Part shown: in pieces, positions 23,001 through 34,691 of the stretch
How the letters are laid out: every line of letters starts with the position of its first letter
Position numbering within the stretch: the stretch's first letter is position 1
From: Candidula unifasciata
Taxonomy: Eukaryota; Mollusca; Gastropoda; Stylommatophora; Geomitridae
Direction of reading: 5' to 3'
Assembly (NCBI GenBank): GCA_905116865.2
Contig: CAJHNH020000836.1
Span: 124,001-188,000 of the forward strand
DNA: 64,000 nucleotides
The notes under the pieces: generated by a model
What the model saw: the letters and a program-made list of their open reading frames with translations, nothing else
Told to the model about the DNA's origin: nothing
Database searches by the model: none
Position numbers and translations under genes: made by a program

Positions 23001-23481
23001 AAACCCTTTGATGTGCACATATTAGGTATTTGGACTAGATCCATAATTTATAGAACATTTTATGAGGTTGATTACCTTTGCTTTCCAGGACATTTTCCGG
23101 TACTTATTTCAGGCTGGGTTATCACTGAAGTCCTTGGTCAAATTTTAAAATATGCCTCATTGTGGATTTGAACTCAAGACCTTTGAGTCAGCAGGCAAGC
23201 ATCTAGACACTGCCCTTTGAGGACTCCCTAATGGGACAGTCAGGTATATGAACAATGTATTGTTTCTGGTGGGCAATGATACAAGTGGGAGGACAACATC
23301 ACGAGATGGACATGAAGCAGTCTGAGAGAGTGTACAACCAGGACAAGAGACAGAAGGTGTTGGAGATCTATTGTAGCCAACCTTCACTGTGGAGATGACA
23401 CCTGATTGATGATGATGATGACTTTTTGTCCTCATCTTAAAAATATACTATACTGCATTTAAATTACTTTTTTTTCCTTAC

Positions 23482-23832
23482 CTGGGTAGTCTAGATAAAC
23501 TTCAGGTTGTTCTATCTTGACCCCTGCTGGTATTTCACTATCCAATTTATCAAAGATGTGGCCTTCGGTGACAGTCTCTTCAAGTGAACTGTGTACACAT
23601 GGGTGTTCTTTATCAGTTTCAAGCTGTTCTGTCTTGATACTTGATAGTATTTCACTATCTACCTCATCAAAGACATGCTCTTCAGTCAGAACCTCATTAG
23701 TAAGAATGTGAACATCTTGGCAGTCTAGATCAGCATTGAACAGTTCTGTCTTGACGGCTGACAACGTTTCACTATCCATCTTATTATAAACTTTGTGAAA
23801 GTCTCTCCAGCAGAAATGTGAAAACAGTCGAC
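23482..23832 (-). CDS. ZNF-B exon 1, three psi-K-x-E modules
   Basis: The acceptor TTCCTTTCAG ends at 23833 and the donor CAG/GTAAGG follows 23482. The ATG at 23779 opens M-D-S-E-T-L-S-A-V-K-T-E. Three modules of about 39-40 aa start with D-S-E and carry V-K-T-E, I-K-T-E and V-K-I-E. Two are joined by E-E-H-V-F-D-E-V and E-G-H-I-F-D-K-L. The exon ends Q-P-E-V-Y-L-D-Y-P, phase 1 (99 codons plus 1 nt). No KRAB, SCAN, BTB or ZAD domain is visible. The modules look like an acidic regulatory region with SUMO-acceptor-type sites (inference). Confidence 0.8.
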
Positions 23833-23988
23833 CTGAAAGGAATGGAAAGTTACACATTTAAGTATAGACAAGTATCCTATTCAAATAAGCTAGGAAAATT
23901 AATGGAAAAATCCTATGATAATATTATATCAGAGATTGAGGGAAAATAATGAGAAGACATTCCAGACAATTATGTGTCACTGCCATCT

Positions 23989-24098
23989 TCTTCTTTGTTC
24001 ACCAGCTGTAAGCTACGGCAAAAAGTCCTGGTTATTCATTTGGACTTTGGGTTTGTGCCAGCGCCTGAATTTTGCGTGTACATCCATTTAACTGTCTT

Positions 24099-24135
<37 letters not shown>

Positions 24136-24290
24136 AATTGGTTGTACCTTGCCACTCAGACAGATGTGCTCCAACTTCAAAGAAAGTCCCTAATTAGCAA
24201 CTCCTACGATGTGCTTGTTAGGGAGGCACTCTGTCTATTCTTGTTAACCCTAAAATGGAGGCTTCAAAATCCACACAGGAAACTGCCATT
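23989..24290 (-). mobile_element. S1 SINE with internal (GT)n
   Basis: Tail CTTCTTCTTTGTTCACC, body carrying a (GT)n run (24102-24133). Diverged head. Paralogue at 40342-40622, where the (GT)n is short. Confidence 0.65.
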
Positions 24291-24472
24291 TGAGGCAAAC
24301 AATCTCAAACTAATATACAGTGTCACAACATTCTAAGTTAGTTCCGTATCTTTTACAGATCATTGCAGAACCAACACCTGCACTTTTTAGCTGTTGTGGT
24401 TGTTCTAGGCACATACATTATATTTAGATACAAAGACAATTAAAATGTTGCAAACTGAATGCTTTGGTTTAA

Positions 24473-24554
24473 TAATTGCACTGTAGCCAAGGGACAGAAC
24501 TCCGACTAACCGGCCGTCGACTGTTGTCTACTGGCTGTAGTTGACAGGAGAGCC
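24473..24554. mobile_element. solo T1 arm at duplication edge
   Basis: A single T1 arm (GCACTGTAGCC to GGAGAGCC). It lies exactly where homology to copy 2 of the segmental duplication stops. Confidence 0.6.
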
Positions 24555-24716
24555 TACATTTTTTAAGGTAATCTCGTTCACTAAAATGTGAATATCTCCA
24601 CTAAGAATTGACATACAGACTTCATTGAGGAACCGTTGAACTCTGTTTTTTAACCTCTATCCAGCTATAATGGTTTAAAAGCAAAAAACTTAATATAAAA
24701 ATTTTGGGCTCTCCTT

Positions 24717-25119
24717 TAAATAACGGTCGCTAGCTGGTAAGCTGATGGTCGCTTAGTCGGAGTTCACTCCCTTGGCTGCAGTGCAAATACGGAGCGGACA
24801 AGTCACGAATCAAAAAAGACAGTGCGGTCGACATGCCTGCTAGAGCTAGACCACACGCTGCGACTCACATTAGCGCACGCGTTCTTGCGACGTAGTGACC
24901 GTAAATGTGAGACCTGCGGATCTGTATGTCGTAAGGAGCGATAAGCTTCCGTCGTGTCCGTGATGTGTCACCCTACCCCTAACCCTAGGATGACAGGTAA
25001 CTATATAATTTGTTTTGTTCCCTCTTTCCCACTCCGTATTTGCACTGAAATCAAGGGAGTGAACTCCAACTAAGCGACCGTCGGCTTTCCAGCTAGCGAC
25101 CGTTATTTAAAGGAGAGCC
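24717..25119. mobile_element. T1 MITE with perfect 8-bp target duplication
   Basis: AAATTTTG occurs at 24709-24716 and 25120-25127, flanking ends GGCTCTCCTTTAAATAAC and GTTATTTAAAGGAGAGCC. 403 bp. An 8-bp duplication is typical of hAT transposition. No transposase. Confidence 0.85.
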
Positions 25120-25294
25120 AAATTTTGACTAAAATCCATATTAATTAGGGACTACAGTTTCGACAATTTGCGGTCTTTTTGGCAATTTCCGTTACCCGGA
25201 AACCGTTCAGAACTTGTTCGGGAAATCTCTGCTGGTTTCCGTATGGGTCCAAATCTCTCATGAAATTTTGCCATTGGTGGGAATTTGGACCAGC

Positions 25295-25303
25295 TATAAA
25301 TAG
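25295..25303 (+). promoter_or_regulatory. TATA-box-like site
   Basis: TATAAATAG inside the near-palindrome CAGCTATAAATAGCTG, in otherwise unassigned DNA (25128-25900). No reading frame follows, so this could be a repeat promoter or chance. Confidence 0.2.
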
Positions 25304-25904
25304 CTGAAAACAGCGTGGGGGAACCCGATTAACAGTGCATGTCTACGACAGCCGGACGTCCTCTGTTTTTCTGTTAGTCATCAGTTTGATTGAAAATAGC
25401 GGTAAATTCGAGGTTGGCTTTAGGCTTTAACTGTTACTCGTCCTGGTATTGCTAGGTATATTTGAATTCTCCGTCCAATTTTACATTTGTGTATAAAATT
25501 TCTTTCTGGACGGTGGCTAGGTAGATGTACAGTGACATTTTTCAGGCAATCGCTGGCTCAGCCAGTGGCTGTGTCTCATTGCCTGCCATCTTGTCCAATG
25601 ACATTCCAATGTAAACAAAGCCGAAACAGAACTGCGCAATAGGTTGCGCAGTAAAAAACTTCTTGTTTCTGGGTCACAAGTTTTAGCGGCTGTTTCTTAC
25701 ATCTCATCTCCACAAAACCTACATATCTCAGCTCAGAAATGACATACAAGCCTAAATGAGGTACCATTGGAAAGAAATTGTTTACAGCTATCTAACTGTG
25801 CTGGTTTTATTGGTGTAGAGGGCATTTTAAAAATTTTACTGAAGTAGCTACATATTAATGATTATTAATTATTTTATATTTTATCGTTTTATTTGGGCTA
25901 AACT

Positions 25905-26395
25905 GTAAACAAATATTAATTACTAGTGCTGCTTCTGCTAAGGACTCACGTTGTAAATACTTAAGTTTTCTTCCTGTTTGTTGAAATATACCTGGATTCT
26001 AAGCCTGTAAGCTGTAAAAAAAACTACAACAAAATAAGAATGATGTTATTGTTATGTTCTCTTTAATTTACGAAACACGCAAGCCGCCATGTCTAGTCGT
26101 TTGCTTCCGGTTCACTGACAGGGTTGCCAGATAAAGAAAAGAAAAGAAAAAACAGTTTTAAACCAAACTATTACCAAAATTACGCCAGAAAATGCCACAT
26201 AAACTGTAACATTGTACTCATTTCACATCAAAACCTCTATTGAATTCCTGTCTGTCATCCCCACTAGAACAAGAGAAAGATACTGCATAAATCTGTACAG
26301 ATGTAAAGTCTCTAAGCATTTTCTCAGACGGGGTGAAATCTTTGAAACATTTGTCTGATATCAATAGTTTTGCTCTCATTCTCACAATTCTCGAT
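25905..26395. repeat. R3 dispersed repeat
   Basis: Parallel to 42890-43115 plus 44095-44285, which is split there by a LINE. Contains GCCGCCAT (26083-26090) and CTTCCGGT (26104-26111) 13 nt apart. Confidence 0.6.
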
Positions 26396-26589
26396 GTCGA
26401 TGGTGTTTTTTCGACGAATGATTTGTCAAATCGGGTAACTTACTTGGTATGTCAGTTCTGGAACATGAATGTGGATTTGGTTTACTCTTCATAACTTTCT
26501 AATCTCGAAGTCAGATATATTTCGGCTCTCCTTTCAACTCAGGCGGTTAGCTGGAAAGCCGCCGATCACTCATGGGAGTTATCTCCATG

Positions 26590-27090
26590 ATTCTTAGTTA
26601 ATTTCTCGGTAAGCCTTCTGAACTGAAGTGGATTTCTCTGTCATTCTACAAATTTGGTTTTCCCTTCATTACTTTCTAATCTCGAAGTCAGATATATTTC
26701 TTTATGCGTATGCTGATTCTTAGTTAATGTCTATGCGAGCCTTCTGAACTGAATTGGATTTCTCTATCATTCTACAGATTTGGTTTTCCCTAGTCTCGAA
26801 GTCAGATATATTTCTTTATGCGCATGCTTATTCTAAGTTAATTTCTCCGCGAGTCTTCTGAACTGAAGTGGATTTCTCTATCATTCTACAGATTTGGTTT
26901 TCCCTAGTCACGAAGTTAAGTATATATCTTTATACTTTGTGCGTATGCTGATTGTTAGTTAATTCTTGGTCGAGATATATTTCAGCCTGGCAACGCTAGG
27001 CGGAAATTTCTCGGCGAGCCTTCTGAACTGAGTGGATTTCTCTATCATTCTACAAATTTGGTTTTCCCTTCATATCTTCCTAACGTTTTG
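26590..27090. repeat. tandem array of about 115-bp units
   Basis: Four to five imperfect units share GCCTTCTGAACTGAA, GGATTTCTCTATCATTC and GATTTGGTTTTCCCT. A T1 end remnant lies at 26523-26575. Confidence 0.7.
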
Positions 27091-27239
27091 GTTTCTCAAC
27101 GATAGACGGTCTCGGTGATGCGAGCCTGCTAAACTGAAATTGATTATGGTTAAATATGTTTAAGTTTTCTGTTTCTTCCTGACTTATGTTAGTCTATGTC
27201 GTCTCTACTATAGGAGTTGACTTGGGGAATATTACGTGC

Positions 27240-28110
27240 TTGAAAGTTGTTTCCAGTATCCAAAAATTACAAAGAATAAACAGGTTAAATTGTGTTTACT
27301 GTTTCCTGTCTAGTGTGGGAAACGAACCACATAAATTGTTGGATCATTGAATTGTTGGTCGCATTCACATATACATATTTACAGTCTAGACGTGAGTTTT
27401 ACATCTCCCTCTCGATGTGAACGGTGTTTTGTTCGACGAATGAATAGTTAGATGGGGTAACTTACTGGGCATAGCATTTCTGAAACATGATCATTTATAA
27501 AGATAAAATCGACAGTTCTATTTTTTTTTAGCAATCTTGGTTTTTGTTGTGTTCCAATACCGATTCCTTTAGAGAAACAAATTAAAAGTTCGACCACTTT
27601 CAGACTGATGCTAGCTAGCCAAAGCTGCTAACAGTTTCCGTTATATTTGTGGTCTGTGGTCACTTTCCTGACTAAAGTTTTAGTTTAGTGTTGGCGCCGT
27701 CCCTGAGTTTGATGCTTCCTTCCTTCGAGTCAGACCGATCGCTCTCTGCCCAGCTGTTAGCTGTGTACTTCTTGCCTTTTCCTTCCAGGTTTTTGTTGTG
27801 TTCTATCTATCTTCTTTTACCCCTCCAGGACATCACACACAAGCGATAAACACCCGATGACACAGAAGTGCCACAATGTGGATGAGGATCACCCGTGGGG
27901 AGGTCGCAGAAACAGCGTTCAGCCATTAGACCATATTTATGGTCGGGTTATACTGCGGCCCCCGGCAAGAACCAGGGTAGGGCTTCAGATAACAAACAAT
28001 TGCATCCCACAAAGGGATGACAAGAGATAACATGTGTTTTGTGTTCTTTGCTTATGCATTGCTGGGGAGGTTTTGTTCAGCTTAACTGGGTTTAAAAAAA
28101 ATTACCACTG
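27240..28110. repeat. R4 dispersed repeat, copy 2
   Basis: Collinear with 15180-15960. It contains an inserted S4 (27823-28029). Confidence 0.55.
27823..28029 (-). mobile_element. S4 repeat
   Basis: Reverse copy of the S4 family: CAGGACATCACACACAAG to GGTAGGGCTTCAG. The R4 copy near 15760 has no insertion at this place. Confidence 0.75.
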
Positions 28111-28222
28111 GCAGCCCTGTTAGAAGATATAATTTTTGAAATCAAAACACGAAGATGGAGGTGGACTGGACACATCCGTAGAATGGCCATTATCTTCTTT
28201 CAAATTCTTCAGCGATCTCTGG

Positions 28223-29649
28223 TCATGCGCACAATCCACTGTGGGTCATAAACTGGGATGTCTTTTCAAGGTCTCTTAGGTTTCCCCAAAGCTTAGTTGT
28301 CAGTTCTACTGGGTGTTGCCATATGTCGCTCCGCAGCTCCGCCAGGAGAGGACAGTCTTGCAGGACATGTTCTGGAGTCTGTTCAGCACGAAGACACTGG
28401 CAGAGAGCTGTTTGGCTCATACCTAATTTATATGAGTGTTTATTGAGTCTGCAGTGTCCAGTGCGTAAGCGAAAAACTGTGACTTGGTCTGTTCTGTTCA
28501 AGTGCCTCAGAAAATCTTTTCCGTAGTCATAACCAGTGTTGTTTTTCCAGTCTGTTTCTGATTTTCTCTTAATGAGAGTTTTGACTTCTGGAAAAGATAG
28601 TGGCTGGTAGGTCTGTAGTTTGTTACTGCCTTCCTTGGCTAAAGCATCTGCGCTTTCATTGCCTTTGATGCCGCAGTGAGACGGAATCCACTGCAAGTGA
28701 ATTTCTGCCTTATTTGACAACATAGCAAGTTCCTGTGTTATACTTTGTAGTGTGCTGTCGGTATGTTTGGACTCAAGGGCCTGTACAGCTGACAGTGAGT
28801 CAGTGAGAAAAAAACTATCCTGCCTGCGGTGATTTGCAGATTGTTCATATACTGTGCTGCCATCAATAGAGCTGAGAGTTCTGCCTTGTAGTTAGAGCAA
28901 GTTCGTCCGGTGGGGGCTGCTAGGGACACAGTAGTGGCATCTGGGTGTTTTATGTAGACACCTGCCCCACCATTCGTAGTTGCCTCTTTTGCTGACCCAT
29001 CCGTGTAGATTCTTGTCCAGCTGTCCTGTGGGAACATGTTGTTGAGGTGTTCCATTGTGAGTGCTTTCTTCACTAAAGCGGGCTCAGCATCTTTGTTTCC
29101 CAGGTTCGGGATGGATGTTGACACATTGAGTGTCAATAATTCGGAGTCCCAGAGATCGAAAGATGGCTCTTCAGGTGTACATTGTTGGTTAAGTAGTGAA
29201 GAGAATGACTTTCCAAATTCCTTCGTTAGATGGTTTAGGCTTGTGCGCTTTATTCTGTTTTTTGCCCTGGCTGCCAATTTTTCGTGTAGTGGGTGGTTTA
29301 ACATTCTCTTCATTTTTTCAGCATGTAGAATTGCTTTTGTCCTTCTTCTTTCTTCTAAGGGGATGATGTTGGCTGCCTTTTCCATTTCTACAATAGGTGT
29401 AGATTTTATGGCTCCCAGAATTGTACGCAGACTTCTATTTTGCGTTTTGTCTAGTATCTGTTTATTGGAATGGGCTGCTGTTATCCATGACGATGATGCG
29501 TATTCGAGAGTTGGTCTGACTGTGCCGGTGTATACCTGCTTCAAGATACAACTGTCTGCTCCCCAAGTGGTGCCTGCCAATTTCTTCATCACACCCTGTT
29601 TTCTCATGGCTTTTTTGTTAGTTTCTAGTATGTATCTTCTTTCAAGCAA
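28223..29649 (-). pseudogene. I/Jockey-like LINE: RT end, RNase H, zinc knuckle
   Basis: 5'-truncated ORF2. The thumb reads V-R-P-T-L-E-Y-A-S-S-S-W. RNase H follows with R-I-Y-T-D-G-S-A-K-E, N-Y-K-A-E-L-S-A-L-L, L-T-D-S-L-S and W-I-P-S-H-C-G-I-K-G-N-E-S-A-D, so the D, E, D, H, D set is complete. The C-terminus has L-C-Q-C-L-R-A-E-Q-T-P-E-H-V-L. One extra base in a 7-nt run (28808-28814) breaks the frame. The catalytic RT palm is absent, so it is not autonomous. Same family as 57595-60890. Confidence 0.8.
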
Positions 29650-30006
29650 TCGTTGTTAGTCACTCTGGCCATCCAAGGTATTTACAACATTCGTCTCATA
29701 AACCACATCTTTGTTCCTTCCAATTTGTTCAGTAACATTCCAAGTTTCGCTACCATACAGCAAAACAGGTTCTATGTAACATTTTAGCACCCTCTTTCTG
29801 TACAGGTTAGGGTTTTATTATTGCAGCTTGGAAGGGGGAGGGGATCCACGGCTTCACCAAGTTGCAGCTCACATCGTGTCCTCTCCATTTTTTAAACTAG
29901 CTTCTTCTTCTTCTTCCTTCCTCTACTCATGGAATGTCTCGCAGCGTCAACGCAGGAAGAGATCTCTGGGACGGTCATTCTCTACGCTTTGTATAAACTA
30001 CTTTTC

Positions 30007-30287
30007 CTCCCCGTGTGGGTTTCAGGGCCCTATTATAGGGAAAACAAGAATAGACCCACCGCCTAACCAAAAGCACGTCGCAAGAGTCGACTAATTGGGA
30101 GCTTCCTTCGAAGTCAGAGTGCCTCTGCCTGAGAGGCAAGGAACCAGCCGTCTGCCAACAAATGAGTCAGATCTGTAAAACGGATGCACATGCAACAATC
30201 AGATTCTGGAATAGGACTGAGTCCAGAAGTGGATGAACAACCATAACTGTCCGCCGGAGTTTACAGCAGGTGAACGCAAAGAAGAAG
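30007..30287 (+). mobile_element. S1 SINE with 8-bp target duplication
   Basis: TACTTTTC flanks it (29999-30006 and 30288-30295). The unoccupied site is seen in copy 1 near 17748. Ends in a GAAGAAG tail. Confidence 0.85.
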
Positions 30288-30295
30288 TACTTTTC

Positions 30296-30552
30296 AGCGT
30301 CTCTGATATTTCTGGGTTCTATGTCCTGCGTGGTCGACCTCTGGTTCTGTTACCGCTGTATCTGTATAACGCTGCTCTCTGCGGTGCCCGGTCTGCTGCC
30401 AATCTTGTTACATGGCCAAACCATTTGATTTGTTGTCTACCTATAAAGTTCAGTACTGGTCCTGTGCTGACTCCCCTCCTAATGTCATCGTTTATACGTC
30501 GATCTTTCCTCATTGCAACAAGCAAAGTACGTGTAAACATTTCATTTCTGTA
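30296..30552 (-). pseudogene. LINE 3' ORF fragment
   Basis: Minus-strand R-R-G-V-S-T-G-P-V-L-N-F-I-G, Q-I-K-W-F-G-H-V-T-R-L and R-T-R-G-R-P-R-R-T, an RTE-like ORF end. Confidence 0.6.
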
Positions 30553-30556
30553 GTCT

Positions 30557-30745
30557 TCTTCTTCGCGTTTACCGGCAGTAAACTGGCGAACAGTTTTGGC
30601 TGCTCATCCACTTCTGGACTCTAGCCCTGTTCTAGAAACTGGTTGTTTATGCACATCCGTTTCACAGGTCTAATTAATTTTATGCAGACTATTGTTTCCT
30701 TGCCTCTCAGGCAGATCTACTCCGATTTCAAAGGGAAATTCTGTA
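30557..30745 (-). mobile_element. S1 SINE 3' half
   Basis: Paralogue of 17999-18176; tail, TTTACCGGCAGTAAACTG and CTTGCCTCTCAGG. Confidence 0.65.
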
Positions 30746-30953
30746 GTGACTACATTTCTTCAGTCTTCTGAAGACTGTGTCAATTTTTGACACTCACAGC
30801 ATAGCCTTTGTAAATCAAACCAAACACTCATAACAGAAACTATGGCCAACAATTTAATCAGTCTTAAAAAAAAAAGGCAAACATGAACTTGCTATTTGAA
30901 GCCCTTGAGGTTTCTGGCCAGGTATCTGTGGCAGTCATGTTTTGGCTATCCTC

Positions 30954-31372
30954 CGAATAATGGTCCTAAATTATAGAGACCGAAAATATACCCTATCAAG
31001 GCTCCAGTCACATGTAAATTGCGGACCGCTTTCCGGCTACTACACAGCATACCGCGGAAAAGCTTCAGCAGAGTCAAAGTCACCGCTGAGAATATCCCCC
31101 CCCCCCTTTCGCTACGCGTGAAGCGGAGCTAAACAGGATGGCTAGGACTGACGAGCAGCAGCTACCGCATCTCCTGCAGCTTTCTTTGTTTTATTTGCTC
31201 TTGAGTCCCAGCCCTCTAGTTTAGCCCCATTCCGCGCGTAGCGGCACGAGAGATACTCTCGGCCCTGGCGGTATAGTCGCCGGAAAGAAGTCCGCAATTT
31301 GCATGTGACTGAGGCCTTGTTAGGGTATATTTTCAGCCTCGATAATTTGGGACCGTTATTCGGAGGATAGCC
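30954..31372. mobile_element. T3 palindromic MITE
   Basis: Ends GGCTATCCTCCGAATAATGG and CGTTATTCGGAGGATAGCC. The 8-bp flanks agree at 6 positions. Internal inverted arms carry GATGGCTAGGACTGACGAGC and GCTCTTGAGTCCCAGCC. Confidence 0.7.
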
Positions 31373-31464
31373 AATATTTTTTTCCATTTTACTTAATCAA
31401 AGGCCATTCTGACATTAGACACATGGAAACATAATCCACTGTATCCCTCTTCTTTTACGTAATG

Positions 31465-31680
31465 TATTCATTTTTTAATATCACACACCATCGCAAGCAC
31501 TACATCTCAGAAGATCAGCTACAAGAGCAAGAAAAGACAGCCGTGGAAATATGGATTGACAACATTAAAGGCACTATACGCCTTCACGGCATGATAATAG
31601 CCAGTGGCAGCCAGCGTGCACTGGATCGCAAACTATTCCTTTCCACGACGCTTCATGGCAGATCCGGTATATGATGATTA
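31465..31680 (+). pseudogene. LINE 3' ORF fragment
   Basis: H-Y-I-S-E-D-Q-L-Q-E-Q-E and I-W-I-D-N-I-K-G match the family at 43160-44090, in the opposite orientation. Confidence 0.55.
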
Positions 31681-31749
31681 TGATGATTCTTCAACCCATT
31701 GCTCAACTGCTTAGTCTTCTGAAATTGGTATATTATGTCTATTTATCTC

Positions 31750-32012
31750 CTTGTGGGTTCCAGGGTCCTAATGTAGGAAAAACAAGAACAGACCCACTGC
31801 CTCCCCAGTAAGCATGTCGTAAGAGTCGACTAACTGTGGGCATCCTTCAAAGTCAGAGTAAATCTCCATCGAGGCACGGAACCAACAGTCTGCATACTAA
31901 TAAGCAATATCTGTAAAATGGATGCACCCGCAAAACACGGGTCCTGTAACAAAGCCCAGAAATGAACAAACAACCAGATCTTTTTGCCGAGGTTTACAGC
32001 CGGTGAGCGTGA
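31750..32012 (+). mobile_element. S1 SINE copy
   Basis: Head TTGTGGGTTCCAGGG, GTAAGAGTCGACTAAC, body to CCGAGGTTTACAGCCGG. Confidence 0.75.
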
Positions 32013-32189
32013 GCAACAAATCTATTTATACTCAGAAAAAACATTGAGATCGCACAAAGCTTGAACAGAGCAGTGGTCTTAAAACTGACAGGGAATCGGA
32101 AAAGGGGAGGGGGGGGGGGGGGGTTCAATCCATTTTGAAATTGGGTGCATTAGAACTTAAACTCTGGACTGTCAGTTTGAACAATCATG

Positions 32190-33340
32190 AAAACAAAACA
32201 GCATTGCCAGCTTTATGTGGAGAGTGATCAGCGTTGTGCCTTGCCCAACATCAGACCACAAATAGCAGATATCATCAAGACAAAACAGTGTTTAACCATC
32301 ATATTTCATAACTGGACACTGAGTTACCAATTTTGCGTGTGTGTGCCTCAAAGAGAGGTAGCCCTGTTTGCAATTTCTCTAAATGCCAGTCTCACCTGCC
32401 GACTCCTAAGGGCAGTCAAGAAGCACTGGGGTGCACGGCATCACTGTTTGTTACTAGTGGCACCACCCCTGACCTCTCCCCTTGATCACTATCATCTTAG
32501 CAATAGGACATGCAGGCCACAAAGTTACAATACGATAAAGGTCTGTTACGAAACATTATGATAAGTTTGGGCTATAAATCTCTTCAAAAATGCTTTCCCT
32601 TTCTCTTTGTTTGTTGTCATTGGTATATCATTATCAGTGTATATAATGTCTGTGGTGATAGGCAGATCCTTCTTTTGCATCTGTCTGTGAAGTCTCCAAA
32701 ACCTACCCAGTGATCTATCCCTCTCAATTTCGCTCATAAAATGTTCCCATTTAGCTTTCTTTGCATCTGCTGCACAGCGCTTGAAATCTACTACCTTTTC
32801 TCTTTTAATTCTTTCTACATCCTCTTGTAACCTGTGAGGTGCCTTTCACACTTTTTATAAATTCTTAACTGCTGTTCGCTTTGCTCTCCATGCCTGTTCC
32901 ACTTCTTGGGTCCACCATGGGAGCTGCACAAAAGCAGAGGTAGTAGTTCTGCTGCATACTTTCTGTCAAAGGCGTCTAAGAAGGGTACGGACCCCTTCAT
33001 ACTTAAAAGTCTTGCGCGTTCTCACAGCCCTGATCTTGCTAGCTTTAGAAATCAAGACTGAGCATGGCATATGGTCACTCACATGATCCCCTAACACACT
33101 CCATTTTGTGTCCAGCACTGCTGACTGGGTAATAAATGCCAAATCAATGGCCCTGTCTGCATCACCAGAGCTCATTGTCATTCTAGTTGGCCTACCGTTG
33201 TTTATACAGTCTACATCTGCATCCACCATAGCCTCTGGGAAAGCATATTCTTGCCTATTTTCCCCAGTATTGTCCCACGCTCTGAGAAGCCTATTACCAG
33301 GGATTTACTTTAACTCTTTGAGCCAGTTAAAAATATTCCA
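32190..33340 (-). pseudogene. LINE endonuclease domain end and linker
   Basis: Minus-strand I-N-N-G-R-P-T-R, D-R-A-I-D-L-A-F-I and H-V-S-D-H-M-P-C-S-V form the C-terminal half of an apurinic-type endonuclease (the S-D-H catalytic His is kept). It is followed by F-W-R-L-H-R-Q-M-Q and K-A-F-L-K-R-F, the linker before the RT. Multiple frame breaks. Confidence 0.65.
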
Positions 33341-33366
33341 TTGTGACAAGAGAGTCAACAATTGTT

Positions 33367-34169
33367 TTCCCCACAATGGGGCCCAGGAACCCACATAAGG
33401 AGTAACATTTCAGATGTAAAAAAGCACTAAAACATCTCATTTGTAAGAGTTTCTTTCTGTTTTATTATGTGGCACTTTAAGGTGTTTACTTTAGCAAATA
33501 GCAAACAACAAATATAACATTTATAAGCTAACCACACATTTGCAAGATTTCTCTCCTGTAAAAGTGTACCTGTATTTCACTCATGTGATAATTCAGATTA
33601 CATGTACATGTTAAAGAAGCAATACAAATATCCCATTTATATGCTTTAATACCTCTGTTTATTTTCTTATGACATTTGAAATTGCTAGATGTCACAACAA
33701 CAATAAAATCACCACAAATATCTTATTTGCAAGGTTTCTCTACTGCATATGTAATTTATTATGTTTGGTGATACCAGCTTTAACAGAAAGCACCACAAAT
33801 ACTACTTTTTCTTTTCTAAATCTTTCTAGCTTCTCTACAAAACCTTGTAACCTGGGAGGTGTCTTACATACTTTCTGTTATTGTTTAACTGCTACTCGGT
33901 CTGCTCTCCATGCCTATTCTACTTCTTGGGTCAACAAAGGGGGCTGCACAAAAGCAGAGGCGGTAGTGCTAGTAAGGCTTCTCTATAGAGTTGCTTTAGA
34001 TTTCCAGTCTGGATAAAATATTTACCACAAATTTTACATTTATAAGGTTTCTTCTGTTTTTTTTTTTTTTTTTGTTTCTCTCCTGTAAGTTTTTTGTTGT
34101 TGTTGCGTGTGTGTGACATATGTCTGTGTTAAATGAAGCAATAAAAGGATCATATTAATAAGGTTTTTC
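33367..34169 (-). pseudogene. vestigial finger tail of ZNF-C
   Basis: Counterpart of 20040-20757: K-P-Y-K-C-K-I-C-G-K-Y-F and other broken finger relics, with a LINE piece (33800-33990). An S1 head fragment (33367-33405) sits at the left edge. Confidence 0.55.
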
Positions 34170-34691
34170 TCATTTGTGTGTTTTCTTGTGATGTTTTAGA
34201 CTATGAGCTCTGAAAAAAGAAGCACCACAAACATCACATTTGTAAGTTTTATCCCCTGTATGTGTTCTCTGGTGATGTTTGAGTCTGTAAGCGTTGACAA
34301 CAGAAAAACCACAAACATCACATTTGTAAGGTTTATAACCTGTATGTGTTCTCTGGTGATGTTTGAGTCTGTAAGCGTTGACAACAGAAAAACCACAAAC
34401 ATCACATTTGTTAGGTTTATAACCTGTATGTGTTCTCTGGTGATGTTTGAGTCTGTAAGCGTTGACAACAGAAAAACCACAAACATCACATTTGTAAGGT
34501 TTATCTCCAGGATGTGTTCTCATGTGACCTTTCAGATTGCGAGTTAAAGCAAAGGAATCACCACAAACATTACATTTGTAAGATTTATCTCTTGTGTGTA
34601 ACCTCATATGACCTTTCAGACTGCAAGAATAAGCAAAAGTGGCACCACAAACTTCACATTTGTAAGGTTTCTCTCCTTCTTCTTCATTCAC
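34170..34691 (-). pseudogene. detached 3' part of ZNF-C, six fingers
   Basis: Six C2H2 fingers homologous to the last five of ZNF-B. One (V-V-N-A-Y-R-L-K-H-H-Q-R-T-H) is present three times in tandem, 84 bp each. The 1.3-kb insertion cut it from the main array. An ATG in the insertion's tail (34691) followed by M-N-E-E-E-G-E-K-P-Y is in frame, so a 173-aa product is formally possible. No promoter evidence. Confidence 0.7.

Larger units (their letters stand above)
17565..24476. repeat. segmental duplication, copy 1 (contains ZNF-B)
   Basis: Collinear with 29811-41286: the same LINE pieces, S1 copies, ZNF finger tail, ZNF exons and flanks in the same order. The right edge falls where TTTAATAATT meets a T1 half-element. 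Differences are listed for copy 2. Confidence 0.8.

Noticed and set aside
29036..29659. 207-aa plus-strand ORF
   Set aside because: Antisense of the LINE RT/RNase H frame on the minus strand, which has clear catalytic motifs.
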